Part shown: positions 9,775 through 18,662 of the stretch, in pieces
Numbering within the stretch: the first letter of the stretch is position 1
How the letters are laid out: each line of letters opens with the position of its first letter
Assembly (NCBI GenBank): GCA_040219935.1
Contig: JAVJUA010000018.1
Coordinates: 62,001-126,000 of the forward strand
Reading direction: 5' to 3'
Source of the DNA: UBA7803 sp040219935
Lineage (GTDB): Bacteria; Pseudomonadota; Gammaproteobacteria; Pseudomonadales; Azotimanducaceae
Length of the DNA: 64,000 nucleotides
Position numbers and translations under genes: made by a program
Notes under the pieces: model-generated
The model's input: only the letters and a program-made list of their open reading frames with translations
What the model was told of the DNA's origin: nothing
The model's database searches: none

Positions 9775-10739
9775 CGCGCCGGGACAAGGAACTGCGCAAA
9801 GCGAAGGTTGACACCGAGGTGTTCGAGGAGCTGACCGTGCCGCCACCGCCTGTCCTGGCGCTTTCCCTCGGCGAGATCGTCAAGCGCTACCGGCTTGAGT
9901 ACGGCGACACGTACGCTCGGACGGTGGGCATGGATCTTCGGCAGCTCGAACGCACCGACCTCGCGAAGCTGCCAATCAACAAAATCACGTCCGGCGACAT
10001 CGTCGCACACGTCAAACAGCGCGTCGACGGCATACCGAGTGGCAGTGGCTGGAAGGTGGCGCCCGTGACGCCCGCCACGGCGGGCAACGATCTGACCCGA
10101 CTGCAGACGGTGCTGGACGCTGCCTGGGCGAGCTTCAATCTGGACGTCACCGCGGTGCGCACCGAGCTGGAGAAGGCGCGTATCGAGGCACGCAAACGGC
10201 GCCTGGTGGGCAAAGCCAAGGAACGGACCCGGGTCGCCACCGAGGTAGAATTGGGCCGCCTGTGCGGGTTCTTCAACCAGTCTGCACGATCGACGATCCC
10301 CATGTCGGACGTCATCTGGTTTGCCGTCCACAGCTGCCGCCGGCAGGAAGAAATCACTCAGCTGCGGTGGCAGGACAATGACGCCGAGAAGCTCACGGGA
10401 ATCGTACCGCGACTGAAAGATCCCGGTGGTGGTCGGATCAACGTGCCGTTCCGCTATACCCGGGAAGCGTGGGAGATCGTCGAGCGGCAACCGCGCTTCG
10501 AGGGCGAGACCCGCATCTTCCCATACAACCATCGGTCGATCAGCGCTGCGTTCACCCGCGCCTGCAAGGTGCTGGGCATCGAAGACCTGCGGATTCACGA
10601 CCTCAGGCACACGGCTGTCACGCGGTTGTTCCAGGCCGGCTACCAGGTGCATGAGGTGCCGGCATTCTCGCTGCACCGCAGCTGGGCAACCCTCAAGCGA
10701 TACACGAACATCCGGCCTGAGCAGGTCGAGCTCAGGTAG
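9600..10739 (+). CDS. Tyrosine site-specific integrase of the dusA-associated type
   Basis: About 379-aa tyrosine recombinase. Visible parts are an N-terminal arm-binding segment with the YRAQIIVKQDG-x-ILHRESRTF pattern of dusA-associated integrases, a SAM-like core-binding domain (about 90-200), and a catalytic domain. The catalytic Arg is in HSCRRQEEITQLRW, HxxR in HDLRHTAVTRLFQAGY, the second His/Arg in SLHRSWATLKRY, and the nucleophile is the Tyr of KRYTNI. ATG 9600 is used as start, although it sits in a TGGGGTA palindrome; TTG 9531 would add 23 residues. It is divergent from dusA with about 80 bases between. No excisionase gene is recognised. Confidence 0.9.
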   Translation: MGYQGTKTWGTELSYFIECRRGKRKSAYRAQIIVKQDGQILHRESRTFPVYKEAVSWGTRRDKELRKAKVDTEVFEELTVPPPPVLALSLGEIVKRYRLEYGDTYARTVGMDLRQLERTDLAKLPINKITSGDIVAHVKQRVDGIPSGSGWKVAPVTPATAGNDLTRLQTVLDAAWASFNLDVTAVRTELEKARIEARKRRLVGKAKERTRVATEVELGRLCGFFNQSARSTIPMSDVIWFAVHSCRRQEEITQLRWQDNDAEKLTGIVPRLKDPGGGRINVPFRYTREAWEIVERQPRFEGETRIFPYNHRSISAAFTRACKVLGIEDLRIHDLRHTAVTRLFQAGYQVHEVPAFSLHRSWATLKRYTNIRPEQVELR

Positions 10740-10756
10740 CCGCCGTCGGGCTACTG

Positions 10757-11080
10757 TTAGGGCGCCCGTCGAGGTGTGCGCTGCGCTTGCAGGTAAGCTC
10801 GGTACCGCTGCATCTCGTCTTCGGTCAAGCCACTGCTTCGGTAGCGGTTTGCCCAATCCGGCAGGATCCGGTCACCGTCCGGGTATCGCGCGGTGGGCGC
10901 AACCCCGGCAAGGACCAGGCGCCGCAGAGACCAGTATGACTGGCCCATTTCAGCGCCGAGGGCGCGAAGGCGGACAGGGACGGTAAACGGATTCTTCAGG
11001 TCGGGCACTTTCGCGACGCGGACGATTCTGGAACGCGCACTCTGGACCAGACGTGGCGACCTGAGGAGGCGCCAATGCAA
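10757..11080 (-). CDS. Possible small accessory protein, unrecognised
   Basis: A 107-codon frame convergent with the integrase. The product is basic and contains LGAEMGQSYWSLRRLVLAGVAPTARYPDGDRILPDW, which looks like a helix-turn-helix or winged segment, but no family is recognised. The only start giving full length is TTG; a shorter ATG start would remove about 40 residues. Given the decayed surroundings it could be real, a remnant, or chance. Confidence 0.35.
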   Translation of the reverse strand: MHWRLLRSPRLVQSARSRIVRVAKVPDLKNPFTVPVRLRALGAEMGQSYWSLRRLVLAGVAPTARYPDGDRILPDWANRYRSSGLTEDEMQRYRAYLQAQRTPRRAP

Positions 11081-11707
11081 TCTCCAATTCGTTCGGGTTT
11101 CGTCGATACTGGCGAAGTACTGCCGCCCGCCAGTGATTGCACGGGTAATCAGTCGTCGATGCCATGCCTGGAGCCCGCGTCACTACCGGCGCCAGCGGGT
11201 AGTGACGCGGGCGTCAAACCGAGGAACCGCGCGCGAATCCGGCGGATTTCTCCGGTGACCGGTGAGTGATCGGTTCTTAGACTGCGGATTCATCGACGGT
11301 TTATCCGCCCGCCACGGCGGCTAACGTGGCAAGGCGTCGAGGTCCGTGAAACGACGCCGCGATCTCAGGATCGTCGGACCATCTTCGAGTGCACATCGGC
11401 CGTTCAGGCCGATCGGGAACCGCAGGTTCCTTCCTCAACTGCTCGGTGCTTGTTGGCCGGGCATCCCTTCAACCCCGCGAACTTACGTTCGCACAAACGA
11501 CAAGGAGGTAGCTCCACGTTCGAATCCGACCCTCGTGGTCGGCTGGTTTACGCCGGACCGATTCCCTCAGGAAGAACCGGCGTTGCCTTCAGCCAGGCAT
11601 ATTCAGGTTGATGGGCCCTGTGTCCCGTGATCCGTTGCCGCTTTTGCGGACTGGATTGGCTGCGGCCATCCGGTGGGTCAAAAACACTTACCGAACAGTT
11701 GCACACG
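11081..11707. other. Gene-poor stretch inside the integrated element
   Basis: No convincing gene is seen here. Composition is more AT-rich than the flanks. It holds a strong 15-bp inverted repeat (11173-11212) and a weaker one (GGCGTCG/CGACGCC, 11333-11339 and 11352-11358). Open frames in this stretch lack recognisable domains. Confidence 0.6.
11173..11212. repeat. 15-bp perfect inverted repeat
   Basis: Arms 11173-11187 and 11198-11212 are perfectly complementary (GCCCGCGTCACTACC in the left arm) with a 10-base loop. There is no T run after it, so it is not an obvious intrinsic terminator. It could be a recombination or transfer site, an operator, or a leftover transposon end. Confidence 0.6.
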
Positions 11708-12018
11708 ATGCGAGACCTGAACCACCAGCTCATCCAACTCTGCCGGACCGATCGGGACGGCAGCTACCAGACGCAGCACACGCGACGGCGGGTGTTGGCG
11801 CTGATCGCCAATCAGCTGCACGCGCTCGGCTTCCAGAAGCTGCGGGCCCCTTTTCGCTCAAACCCAAACACGTCGAGGCGTTGATCGAGCACTGGCGGCG
11901 GCAGGAACTGCCTGCCAGCACGACGACGCCGCGTTCGTCGAAGGTGACCGCTGCGACCAGGAGTAGTCCTGCCCGGAAATCGATGTGGAGGTTCCATGAT
12001 CGGTTTGCGAGCGCTTAA
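11708..12018 (+). pseudogene. Truncated, frameshifted second tyrosine integrase (Phage_int_SAM_2 N-terminus)
   Basis: From ATG 11708 the frame reads MRDLNHQLIQLCRTDRDGSYQTQ followed by RVLALIANQLHALGFQKLRA. This is the start of integrative-element integrases with a SAM-like N-terminal domain. At about 11845-11855 the match shifts to another frame as SLKPKHVEALIEHWRRQ, the next block of the same domain. After about 100 codons similarity is lost and the sequence runs into the end of the cusA-like gene. The catalytic domain is absent, so this is a dead fragment and a sign of an earlier insertion at this place. Confidence 0.7.
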
Positions 12019-12049
12019 AACCACCCGGGTTTCGTCGGCTGCTGCCCTT

Positions 12050-15000
12050 TTACGCCGTCTCGGCGTCTTCGGCTCCGGTTGCGACCACGCGCTCCCTGCG
12101 GCGTTCTGAAAACTGCAATGCAAGGCTGTAGATCACAGGCATTACTAGCAAGGACAGCAACGTTGCCGTCACCATGCCGCCGATCATGGGCGCTGCTATG
12201 CGTTGCATGACATCCGATCCAGTGCCGCCAAGCAGCATGATCGGCAACAACCCGACGATGGTCGATGTTGCGGTCATGACGACCGGACGCACGCGACGCG
12301 AGGTGCCCAGGTGTACCGCCTCTACTATCTCTTCTCTTGACAGAGACAGTGTCGCATCACGACCCGCATCGTGGTCCGATCGCTTCTTTGCTCGACGCTC
12401 CGTTACCGCTTCCTGAATGAACGTCAGGACCAGCACGCCTGTCTCGACCGCCACACCCGCCAGGGCAATGAATCCGACCGCGACGGCCACCGACATGTTG
12501 AAGCCATAGGCGTATACGAGCCAGAAGCCGCCGACCAGAGCGAACGGTACCGAAAGCAAAACCACGACGGGTCCGGTGGCGTTGCCGAAGTTGAAGTACA
12601 GCAACACGAAAATGAACAGCAACGTCAGCGGAATGACGATTCGCAGTCGAGCCGCCGCGCGCTCCATGTACTCGTACTGCCCGGACCAGCTGACCGCATA
12701 GCCCGGCGGGATGTCGACTTCGTCCGCCAGCACCTTACGGGCCTTGGCAACGAACCCGCCCACATCCGACGTGTTGAGATCGACATACACCCAGGCATTC
12801 GGACGGGAGTCCTCGCTCTTGATTACCGGCGCGCCCCGCCGAAGTTCGATGTTCGCGACCTGCGCTAGCGGGATCTGCGCACCACTCGGCGTCGGGATCA
12901 GCACGCGCGCCAGCCGATCGGGATCGTCTCTCAGCTCGCGCGGATAGCGGATGTTGACGGGGTAGCGTTCGAGACCCTCTACGGTTTCCGTCACGCGCAT
13001 ACCACCGATGGCCGACATGATGACGTCCTGCACATCGCCGACGGTGAGTCCGTAGCGCGCGATGGCCTCCCGGTGGATGTCGAAATCGAGAAAGTAGCCG
13101 CCTGCTGCACGGTCACCAAAGGCTGACAGCGTTTCGGGGAGCGATTTCATGGCCTGTTCCGCATCCTCGGCGATCCGTTGCAGGACTTGAAGGTCGGGGC
13201 CACTTATCTTGATGCCGACCGGGGTCTTTATGCCGGTCGAGAGCATATCGATTCGAGTTTTGATCGGCATCGTCCAGGCATTGGCCACGCCGGGAAACCG
13301 GATGGCGGCGTCCATTTCCTTCATCAGCGCCTGCGTCGTTTTGGCCGGATCCGGCCACTCTTCCCTTGGTTTGAGTCGAGCAATGGTCTCGATCATCGAT
13401 AGCGGTGCCGGGTCCGTCGCGGTTTCCGCGCGTCCCACCTTGCCGAACACGGATTCCACTTCGGGAAACGTCGCGAGGATGGCATCGGTCTGCTGCAGCA
13501 GCTCTTTGGCTTTCGTGATCGAGATGCCCGGGAACGTGGTTGGCATGTACAGGATGTCGCCCTCGTCCAGGCGTGGCATGAACTCGCTGCCGAGCTTTGA
13601 GACCGGATAGAGGCTCACGGCCAGGAGGCCGATCACGAGCACGAGGGTCGTTTTTCGCCATCTCAGCACAAGGGCGAGCGCTGGCGTGTGCAAGGCGTGC
13701 AAGGCACGAGTCAGCGGGTTCCTGTGTTCGGCAAGCACGCGTCCCCGGATGAAGTAACCGGTGAGCAGCGGTACGAGCGTGATTGCCAGAAGCGCTGCGG
13801 CCGCCATCGAATAGCTGCTCGTGAATGCCAGCGGCTTGAAGAGCCGTCCTTCCTGTGCCTCGAGCGTGAAAATCGCGAAGTACGATACGACGATCACGAG
13901 CAACGAGAAGAACAACGCCGGCCCGACCTCTTTGGCGGCCACGCCGATTGCCGACCAGCGTTGTGCGCTCGTCAGATCATCCCCAAGCCGCTCGCGGGCC
14001 TGTGCCAGGTGTTTGTGGGCGTTCTCGATCAGGACGATTGGGCCGTCCACCATGGCGCCGATGGCGATAGCGATCCCGCCGAGCGACATGATGTTCGCGT
14101 TGATGCCTTGAAGGCGCATCGCGACGAAGGCCAGCAGTATGCCGATGGGTAATGCTACGATCGCGACCATTGCGGAGCGCAGGTGCAGCAGGAACACGGC
14201 GCAGACCAGGGCCACGAGCATGAATTCGAGCAACAGGGTCGTTGAAAGATTATCGACCGCTCGCTCGATCAATGCACCACGATCATAGACGGGCACGATT
14301 TCGACCCCGGCCGGCAATCCGCCGCTGAGTTCCTCGAGCTTGTCGCGAACGCCTTCGATGGTCGTCAGCGCGTTCGCACCGTAGCGCATGATGACCACGC
14401 CGCCGGCCACCTCCCCTTCGCCGTTGAGTTCGGCCACGCCGCGACGCAGCTCAGGGCCAGTGTGGACGCGCGCAATGTCCCTGATCCGAATCGGAGTACC
14501 TCGATCGTCGACGCCCACCGCGATCTGTTCGATGTCCTGGATCGACTCGATGTAGCCCAACCCGCGGACCATGTATTCGGTCTCCGCCATTTCGATGAGT
14601 CGCCCGCCGATATCGCGGTTCGATCGCATGATGGCGTTGCGTACCTTCTGCAGCGGGATGCGGTAGGCCGACAAGGCATTGGGGTTCACCTCGACCTGGT
14701 ACTGCTTGACGTAGCCGCCGATCGAGGCGACCTCGGCGACGCCCGGAACGGTTTGCAGCGGATAGCGCAGATACCAGTCCTGGATTGACCGCAGCTCGGC
14801 GAGGTCGTGCTGACCCGTGCGATCGACCAGTGCGTACTCGTACACCCATCCGACCCCGGTCGCGTCGGGTCCCAGGGTGGGATTGACTGTGGCGGGCAAC
14901 CGGCCGCTGACGTAGTTGAGGTACTCGAGGACCCGGGAGCGCGCCCAGTAGAGATCGGTGCCGTCTTCAAAAATGATGTAGACGAAGGAAAAGCCAAAGA

Positions 15001-15259
15001 AGGAGAAGCCCCGCACGTCACTCGCGTGCGGCACCGCGAGCATGGCGGTCGTGAGTGGGTAGGTGACCTGATCCTCAACGACCTGCGGCGCCTGTCCTGG
15101 ATACTCAGTGAACACGATAACCTGTACGTCCGACAGGTCTGGGATGGCATCCAGTGGCGTTGTACGAATGGCCCACAAGCCTGCTGCGATCAGGAACAAC
15201 GTTCCGACAAGCACCAGGAACCGGTTGTGCAGCGACGCCTCGATGATCCTAGTGATCAT
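12050..15259 (-). CDS. cusA: CusA/CzcA-family heavy-metal RND efflux pump (system 1)
   Basis: 1069-aa inner-membrane RND transporter driven by proton motive force, last gene of a three-gene operon. It shows the family's N-terminal IPDLSDVQVIV, the GPDATGVGWVYEYAL block, the proton-relay Asp in GAMVDGPIVLIENAHKH (TM4), and EFMPRLDEGDILYMP. The porter-domain segment RIDMLSTGIKTP carries Met at positions corresponding to the Cu/Ag-binding methionines of CusA. These residues favour monovalent copper or silver over Zn/Co, but substrate is inferred. It overlaps the adaptor gene by 11 bases. Composition is AT-richer than the window average. Confidence 0.92.
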   Translation of the reverse strand: MITRIIEASLHNRFLVLVGTLFLIAAGLWAIRTTPLDAIPDLSDVQVIVFTEYPGQAPQVVEDQVTYPLTTAMLAVPHASDVRGFSFFGFSFVYIIFEDGTDLYWARSRVLEYLNYVSGRLPATVNPTLGPDATGVGWVYEYALVDRTGQHDLAELRSIQDWYLRYPLQTVPGVAEVASIGGYVKQYQVEVNPNALSAYRIPLQKVRNAIMRSNRDIGGRLIEMAETEYMVRGLGYIESIQDIEQIAVGVDDRGTPIRIRDIARVHTGPELRRGVAELNGEGEVAGGVVIMRYGANALTTIEGVRDKLEELSGGLPAGVEIVPVYDRGALIERAVDNLSTTLLLEFMLVALVCAVFLLHLRSAMVAIVALPIGILLAFVAMRLQGINANIMSLGGIAIAIGAMVDGPIVLIENAHKHLAQARERLGDDLTSAQRWSAIGVAAKEVGPALFFSLLVIVVSYFAIFTLEAQEGRLFKPLAFTSSYSMAAAALLAITLVPLLTGYFIRGRVLAEHRNPLTRALHALHTPALALVLRWRKTTLVLVIGLLAVSLYPVSKLGSEFMPRLDEGDILYMPTTFPGISITKAKELLQQTDAILATFPEVESVFGKVGRAETATDPAPLSMIETIARLKPREEWPDPAKTTQALMKEMDAAIRFPGVANAWTMPIKTRIDMLSTGIKTPVGIKISGPDLQVLQRIAEDAEQAMKSLPETLSAFGDRAAGGYFLDFDIHREAIARYGLTVGDVQDVIMSAIGGMRVTETVEGLERYPVNIRYPRELRDDPDRLARVLIPTPSGAQIPLAQVANIELRRGAPVIKSEDSRPNAWVYVDLNTSDVGGFVAKARKVLADEVDIPPGYAVSWSGQYEYMERAAARLRIVIPLTLLFIFVLLYFNFGNATGPVVVLLSVPFALVGGFWLVYAYGFNMSVAVAVGFIALAGVAVETGVLVLTFIQEAVTERRAKKRSDHDAGRDATLSLSREEIVEAVHLGTSRRVRPVVMTATSTIVGLLPIMLLGGTGSDVMQRIAAPMIGGMVTATLLSLLVMPVIYSLALQFSERRRERVVATGAEDAETA

Positions 15260-16538
15260 CGTGAGACTCCTGCTTGATCTCCTGCATCTTCGACGCGGCT
15301 TCGCGAAGCTTGGACTCAGAGTCGATCAGGAACTGCGCCGAAACCACGACCTCTTCGCCCGGGTCGACTCCCTCGCGGATCTCCGTCCACCCTTCACTGC
15401 TCAATCCCACGACAATGTCGCGCGGCTCGAACTTACCGGGTTCGCGTACGACAAAGACCTTTTCGCGCAATCCCGAGCGAATGACGGCCTCGGAGGGGAC
15501 CGCAACGACACCCGTTCTGGGGTTCGCGCGAATCGCGACGTCGGCGAACATGTCCGGCTTCAGCAACTGCTTGTCGTTCGAAAATTCCAATCTCGCTTTG
15601 ATCGTCCGGGTCCGACGCTCGGCATAAGGATAGACGTAAGTAAGCTTCCCCCTGAAGACCGTGCCGGGTACCGCCTTGACCTGCATCTCGGCATTGTCAC
15701 CGACACGCACCCAGGGTAGTTCCTCCTCGAAAATGTCTACAAACACCCACACCCGGGACAGGTCCGCGATGAAATAGAGTTCGGTCTGCGGGGTCACGTA
15801 TTGACCCTCGCGGACGCCGATGTTGATGACCGTGCCGTTGGTGGGCGAATGAATGTGCAGCTGCTTCTTCACTGCCCGAGCGTTCCGCAATTCCTCAATC
15901 TGATGGCTGGGTACATCCAGGAGTTGCAGGCGTTCGAGCGCCGTTGTTACCAGCCGTTCCGCACCGTGGCGGACGTCGTCGAACGGGCTCGACGCGAGCG
16001 TTTCCAGATTGTTCAACGCGAGCAGGTATTCCTGCTGGGTCGAAACGAGCTGCGGTGAGTAGATGCCTAGGAGAATCTCGTCCGCTTCGATGGCCTGCCC
16101 CGTGGTATCAATGTAGAGTGCTTCGATCCAGCCGTCCGTTTTCGGGTGCAGCCGGCTGATGCGTTGTTCGTCATAATCCACGCGGCCCACGGTATGGATG
16201 TCTCGCGACAACGTACGCAGCTCGGCAGTGGCAGTCCGAACACCGATCGATTGACGCGTGACCGGATCGACCCTGACGGTGCCCGCCGGCGAATCAGTCG
16301 CGTCCGAATCGGCATAGACGGGAATGTAGTCCATCCCCATGCTGTCCTTGGCCGGCACCGGGGACGTGACCTCCGGGTTCATGGGGTTTCGATAGAAGAG
16401 CGGCTTGTCGGCCCCTTCCGGCGTAGCCGGATCCGGTATAGTTGAGCCATTGGATCCGCCCAGCCGGTAGCCCAGCGCGCCAGCCGCAGCCACGGCAATG
16501 ACCAGCATGGTGGCCGTCAGGATCTTCTGCCTATTCAT
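15249..16538 (-). CDS. cusB: CusB-type periplasmic adaptor (system 1)
   Basis: Membrane-fusion protein of about 429 aa linking the RND pump to the outer-membrane channel. It has an N-terminal signal anchor (MNRQKILTATMLVIAVAAAG) and then a heavy-metal-binding motif (YRNPMNPEVTSPVP...MGMDYIPVY) with the Met pairs used by CusB to take copper. Barrel-sandwich and beta-barrel domains follow (SPTNGTVINIGVREGQYV; SRVWVFVDIFEEEL). The ATG at 16538 overlaps the last 8 bases of the TolC-family gene. An upstream in-frame extension to 16646 is rejected because it has no signal-like character and lies inside that gene. Confidence 0.9.
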   Translation of the reverse strand: MNRQKILTATMLVIAVAAAGALGYRLGGSNGSTIPDPATPEGADKPLFYRNPMNPEVTSPVPAKDSMGMDYIPVYADSDATDSPAGTVRVDPVTRQSIGVRTATAELRTLSRDIHTVGRVDYDEQRISRLHPKTDGWIEALYIDTTGQAIEADEILLGIYSPQLVSTQQEYLLALNNLETLASSPFDDVRHGAERLVTTALERLQLLDVPSHQIEELRNARAVKKQLHIHSPTNGTVINIGVREGQYVTPQTELYFIADLSRVWVFVDIFEEELPWVRVGDNAEMQVKAVPGTVFRGKLTYVYPYAERRTRTIKARLEFSNDKQLLKPDMFADVAIRANPRTGVVAVPSEAVIRSGLREKVFVVREPGKFEPRDIVVGLSSEGWTEIREGVDPGEEVVVSAQFLIDSESKLREAASKMQEIKQESHDDH

Positions 16539-17859
16539 AAAGCGTCTCCGTTCCTGCCGCGGCGGCCAGGCGTGCGAGCGCGCGCTTCGCGTCGCTAAGG
16601 GCTTGCCAATAGCTGATCTGCGCGTCGTAGAGCATGAGCTGGCCATTCACTACGTTCAGAAAGTCAACTTCGTTGACCTGGTATGCCGAGAGCATGGCCG
16701 CGACCGTCTGCTGCGCCTGTGGGATGATTGCCGTATCCAGTAGAAGCACTTGTTCACGTGCCGCTTCGTAGTCGGCCATGCTCGTCGCGATCTCGGATTG
16801 GATTGTTCTGGCTGCATCGTTGAGCGTGTATTGACGCTGTGAGCGTTCGTGTTGCCGTTGCTCAATCGCCTTGCCTTGCTTGCGTCCGAAGTACAGCGGC
16901 ACGCTGACGCTCAGGGTGACGCTGACGAAGTCGGCACGATCTCCCCGAATCGGATCCGTGCCTTGTCGAAAGCCATAACCCGCGCCCAACCGAAAATCCG
17001 GATAGCGGTCGCGTTCGGCAAGGTCCAGACGGGCACTCGCGGCCGCCAGCGCCTCACGGTGGACACGCAGCAGGTCGCGCCGTTCGCCGGCCTCGCGTAC
17101 AACATCGACTTCGGCAGGAAGCTTCGGGAGGACGACGCTCGGTGGTGTCCGCGCCAGCGTGATTGCTAGGTCGGACGATCGATCCAACAGGGCATTCAAT
17201 TCGGCCGCGGCACTGCGGCGGCTGCCTTTGAGGCGCGCTTCGCGATCCATCAGGCGCGACAGCTCGAGCTGGGCCAAAAGGACGTCCTGTTGGAGACCCT
17301 TGCCGACGGTGTACTTGGTTTCGGCAATCTCGATGAAATCGCGCATCAAGTCCTTGTTCTGCTCCACGATGTCTAGCGCGCGATCGAAATTGAATACACG
17401 CCACCACGCACCGCGTACCAATCCTCGCAGTGCGTCCCGTCGTTCGGCCGCGAGGGCTGCCGCCGCGCGCGCGTCGTTTTCGGCCGCAGTCTGTCTGAGG
17501 TTTCGTTTGCCCGGGAAAGGGATGCTCTGGCTCAGCCCGATCTGTAGTTGCGTCATCGGCTCCTGATCGAGATCGAACGTATCCGATGGCAGGTTCATGG
17601 CGTTCAGGGACAGAACGGGATCCGGTAGGGCACCGGCCTGCGACGGAACTGCGTCGAGGGCCGCCGATTGAGCTTCGAGAGCGGCAAGACCAGGATTGCG
17701 ATTTAAGGCGACTTCGACCGCGCCCTCTAGAGTCAATGCGCCCGAACCAGCCGGCTGCGACTCCGCCTGCAATGGCGAGGCGAACAGTAGCGACGTCAGC
17801 ACAACCTGCGAACAGAACAGGGAAAGGGATCGGGGCAAGCACCCCAGTGAAGCGGACAT
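16531..17859 (-). CDS. cusC: TolC-family outer-membrane channel, CusC-like (system 1)
   Basis: 442-aa outer-membrane efflux protein, first gene of the minus-strand operon. It has a signal peptide of about 30 residues ending SPLQA and two OEP repeats, with the heavy-metal subgroup features LPDPVLSLNAMNLPSDTF, GLSQSIPFPGKRNLR and SIPFPG. The second half has ADFVSVTLSVSVPLYFGRKQ and coiled-coil helices near the end. A moderate promoter and a GAGG-like RBS precede it. It forms a complete tripartite exporter with the two following genes. Confidence 0.9.
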   Translation of the reverse strand: MSASLGCLPRSLSLFCSQVVLTSLLFASPLQAESQPAGSGALTLEGAVEVALNRNPGLAALEAQSAALDAVPSQAGALPDPVLSLNAMNLPSDTFDLDQEPMTQLQIGLSQSIPFPGKRNLRQTAAENDARAAAALAAERRDALRGLVRGAWWRVFNFDRALDIVEQNKDLMRDFIEIAETKYTVGKGLQQDVLLAQLELSRLMDREARLKGSRRSAAAELNALLDRSSDLAITLARTPPSVVLPKLPAEVDVVREAGERRDLLRVHREALAAASARLDLAERDRYPDFRLGAGYGFRQGTDPIRGDRADFVSVTLSVSVPLYFGRKQGKAIEQRQHERSQRQYTLNDAARTIQSEIATSMADYEAAREQVLLLDTAIIPQAQQTVAAMLSAYQVNEVDFLNVVNGQLMLYDAQISYWQALSDAKRALARLAAAAGTETLYE

Positions 17860-17898
17860 AGGCGACCTCTGTGCGGATCATTACTTGGAGTCGAACGA

Positions 17899-17927
17899 AC
17901 GGTAGGTGCAGGCAGGTCGCTTTTCAA
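17899..17927 (-). promoter_or_regulatory. Possible promoter of cus system 1
   Basis: On the minus strand TTGAAA (17927-17922) and TACCGT (17904-17899) are separated by 17 bases, with AGAGG ahead of the start at 17859. This differs from the 20-bp-spacer promoters found elsewhere in the window, so system 1 may be regulated differently from system 2. Confidence 0.3.
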
Positions 17928-18020
17928 CTAGCGTCACGTCCCGAATACATGCTGCAAGAAGTTCGACCTTGGCGAGGATGGAGTCGGCGGTGGCGGTCCA
18001 GACGAACGGTCGGAGAATCA
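17900..18020 (-). pseudogene. IS630-type transposase C-terminal fragment
   Basis: Minus-strand translation gives LRPFVWTATADSILAKVELL, the conserved C-terminal end of IS630-family transposases, followed by an unrelated tail to a stop. No catalytic DDE residues and no terminal repeats are visible. It is a dead fragment about 40 codons long, directly upstream of cus system 1. Confidence 0.65.
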
Positions 18021-18089
18021 TGTGTCGCGTGGGGCGGCGGCCACTGCAGTGCCGTGTTGATCACCTCCGCGACCCGTTAGAAAACAGCC

Positions 18090-18233
18090 ATCCAGGCATT
18101 GGATCGCCCGGTACCGGTGCTGCCGCTCTCGCCTGGCCGTGCAGAACGTCATGGTTTCGAGTACTTCCGCTACGGGACGCTGTCGCTCTATGCCGCTTTC
18201 AATACCCGGACGGGTGAAGTCCTCGGGAAGGCT
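18090..18233 (+). pseudogene. IS630-type transposase internal fragment
   Basis: Translation IQALDRPVPVLPLSPGRAER continues as HGFEYFRYGTLSLYAAFNTRTGEV. This is the segment around the second catalytic Asp region of IS630-family transposases. It is on the opposite strand to the C-terminal fragment at 17900-18020, so the two pieces are rearranged or come from two insertions. The frame runs on without a stop into an unrelated acyl-CoA dehydrogenase-like segment, marking an illegitimate junction. Confidence 0.7.
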
Positions 18234-18620
18234 ACCAAGTACGTCATTGCACTCGACATCCTGCGTGCCTGCGCCCGCGAACCGGAGAGTCTGGAGGCCG
18301 TACGCCGGGAGCTGGCGGCCACGGCCGGCCGCAACCCGCACTTCGATGCACACCTGCGCGAACTGGACCGGCGGCTGACCGTACTCCGCCCTCATTAAGG
18401 TACCGCCCAGGCCCTGGCAGAATGCCTGGGTCTGGGGCTGCAGGCATCCGCACTCGCGGCCAGCGCGCCCGAGTTCATATTCGACGCCTTCTGCGCCGCG
18501 AGGCTGGATTCCGGTGCCCGCGCCTACGCCTACGGCGCATTCGGGGCCGATATCGACGACCGCGCCATCATCGAACGAGCGAACGAGCCAACCCCGTGGC
18601 GTAGCCCCGCATGGTTATGA
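18234..18620 (+). pseudogene. AidB/acyl-CoA dehydrogenase-like C-terminal remnant with in-frame stop
   Basis: The frame reads YVIALDILRACAREPESLEA..., then TAA at 18396-18398. In the same frame it continues LGLGLQASALAASAPEF, DAFCAARLDSGARAYAYG and AIIERA to a TGA at 18618. This matches the C-terminal helical part of AidB-like acyl-CoA dehydrogenases. The N-terminal two thirds are missing and a nonsense codon splits the rest, so it is non-functional. It is fused at its 5' end to a transposase fragment. Confidence 0.6.
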
Positions 18621-18630
18621 CCCTAGGCGA

Positions 18631-18662
18631 TTGACCTGTGTGCAGGATGCAACTTCTACGCT
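18631..18662 (+). promoter_or_regulatory. Degenerate copy of the TTGACC-N20-TANNNT promoter ahead of cus system 2
   Basis: TTGACC (18631-18636), a 20-base spacer and TACGCT (18657-18662). The left half ACCTGTGTGC is identical to the other sites in the window; the right half (ATGCAACT) is diverged from ACAGGT. It starts 11 bases after the acyl-CoA dehydrogenase remnant and about 195 bases ahead of the second TolC-family gene, with no better promoter seen between. Confidence 0.5.

Noticed and set aside
11510..11560. GTTCGAATCC-like T-loop, possible tRNA or tRNA-derived attachment site
   Set aside because: The flanking bases cannot form a T-stem, and no acceptor, D or anticodon arms can be drawn.
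11346..11630. Open frame of 94 codons on the plus strand
   Set aside because: No RBS, no domain, unusual composition, and it lies in a decayed gene-poor stretch.
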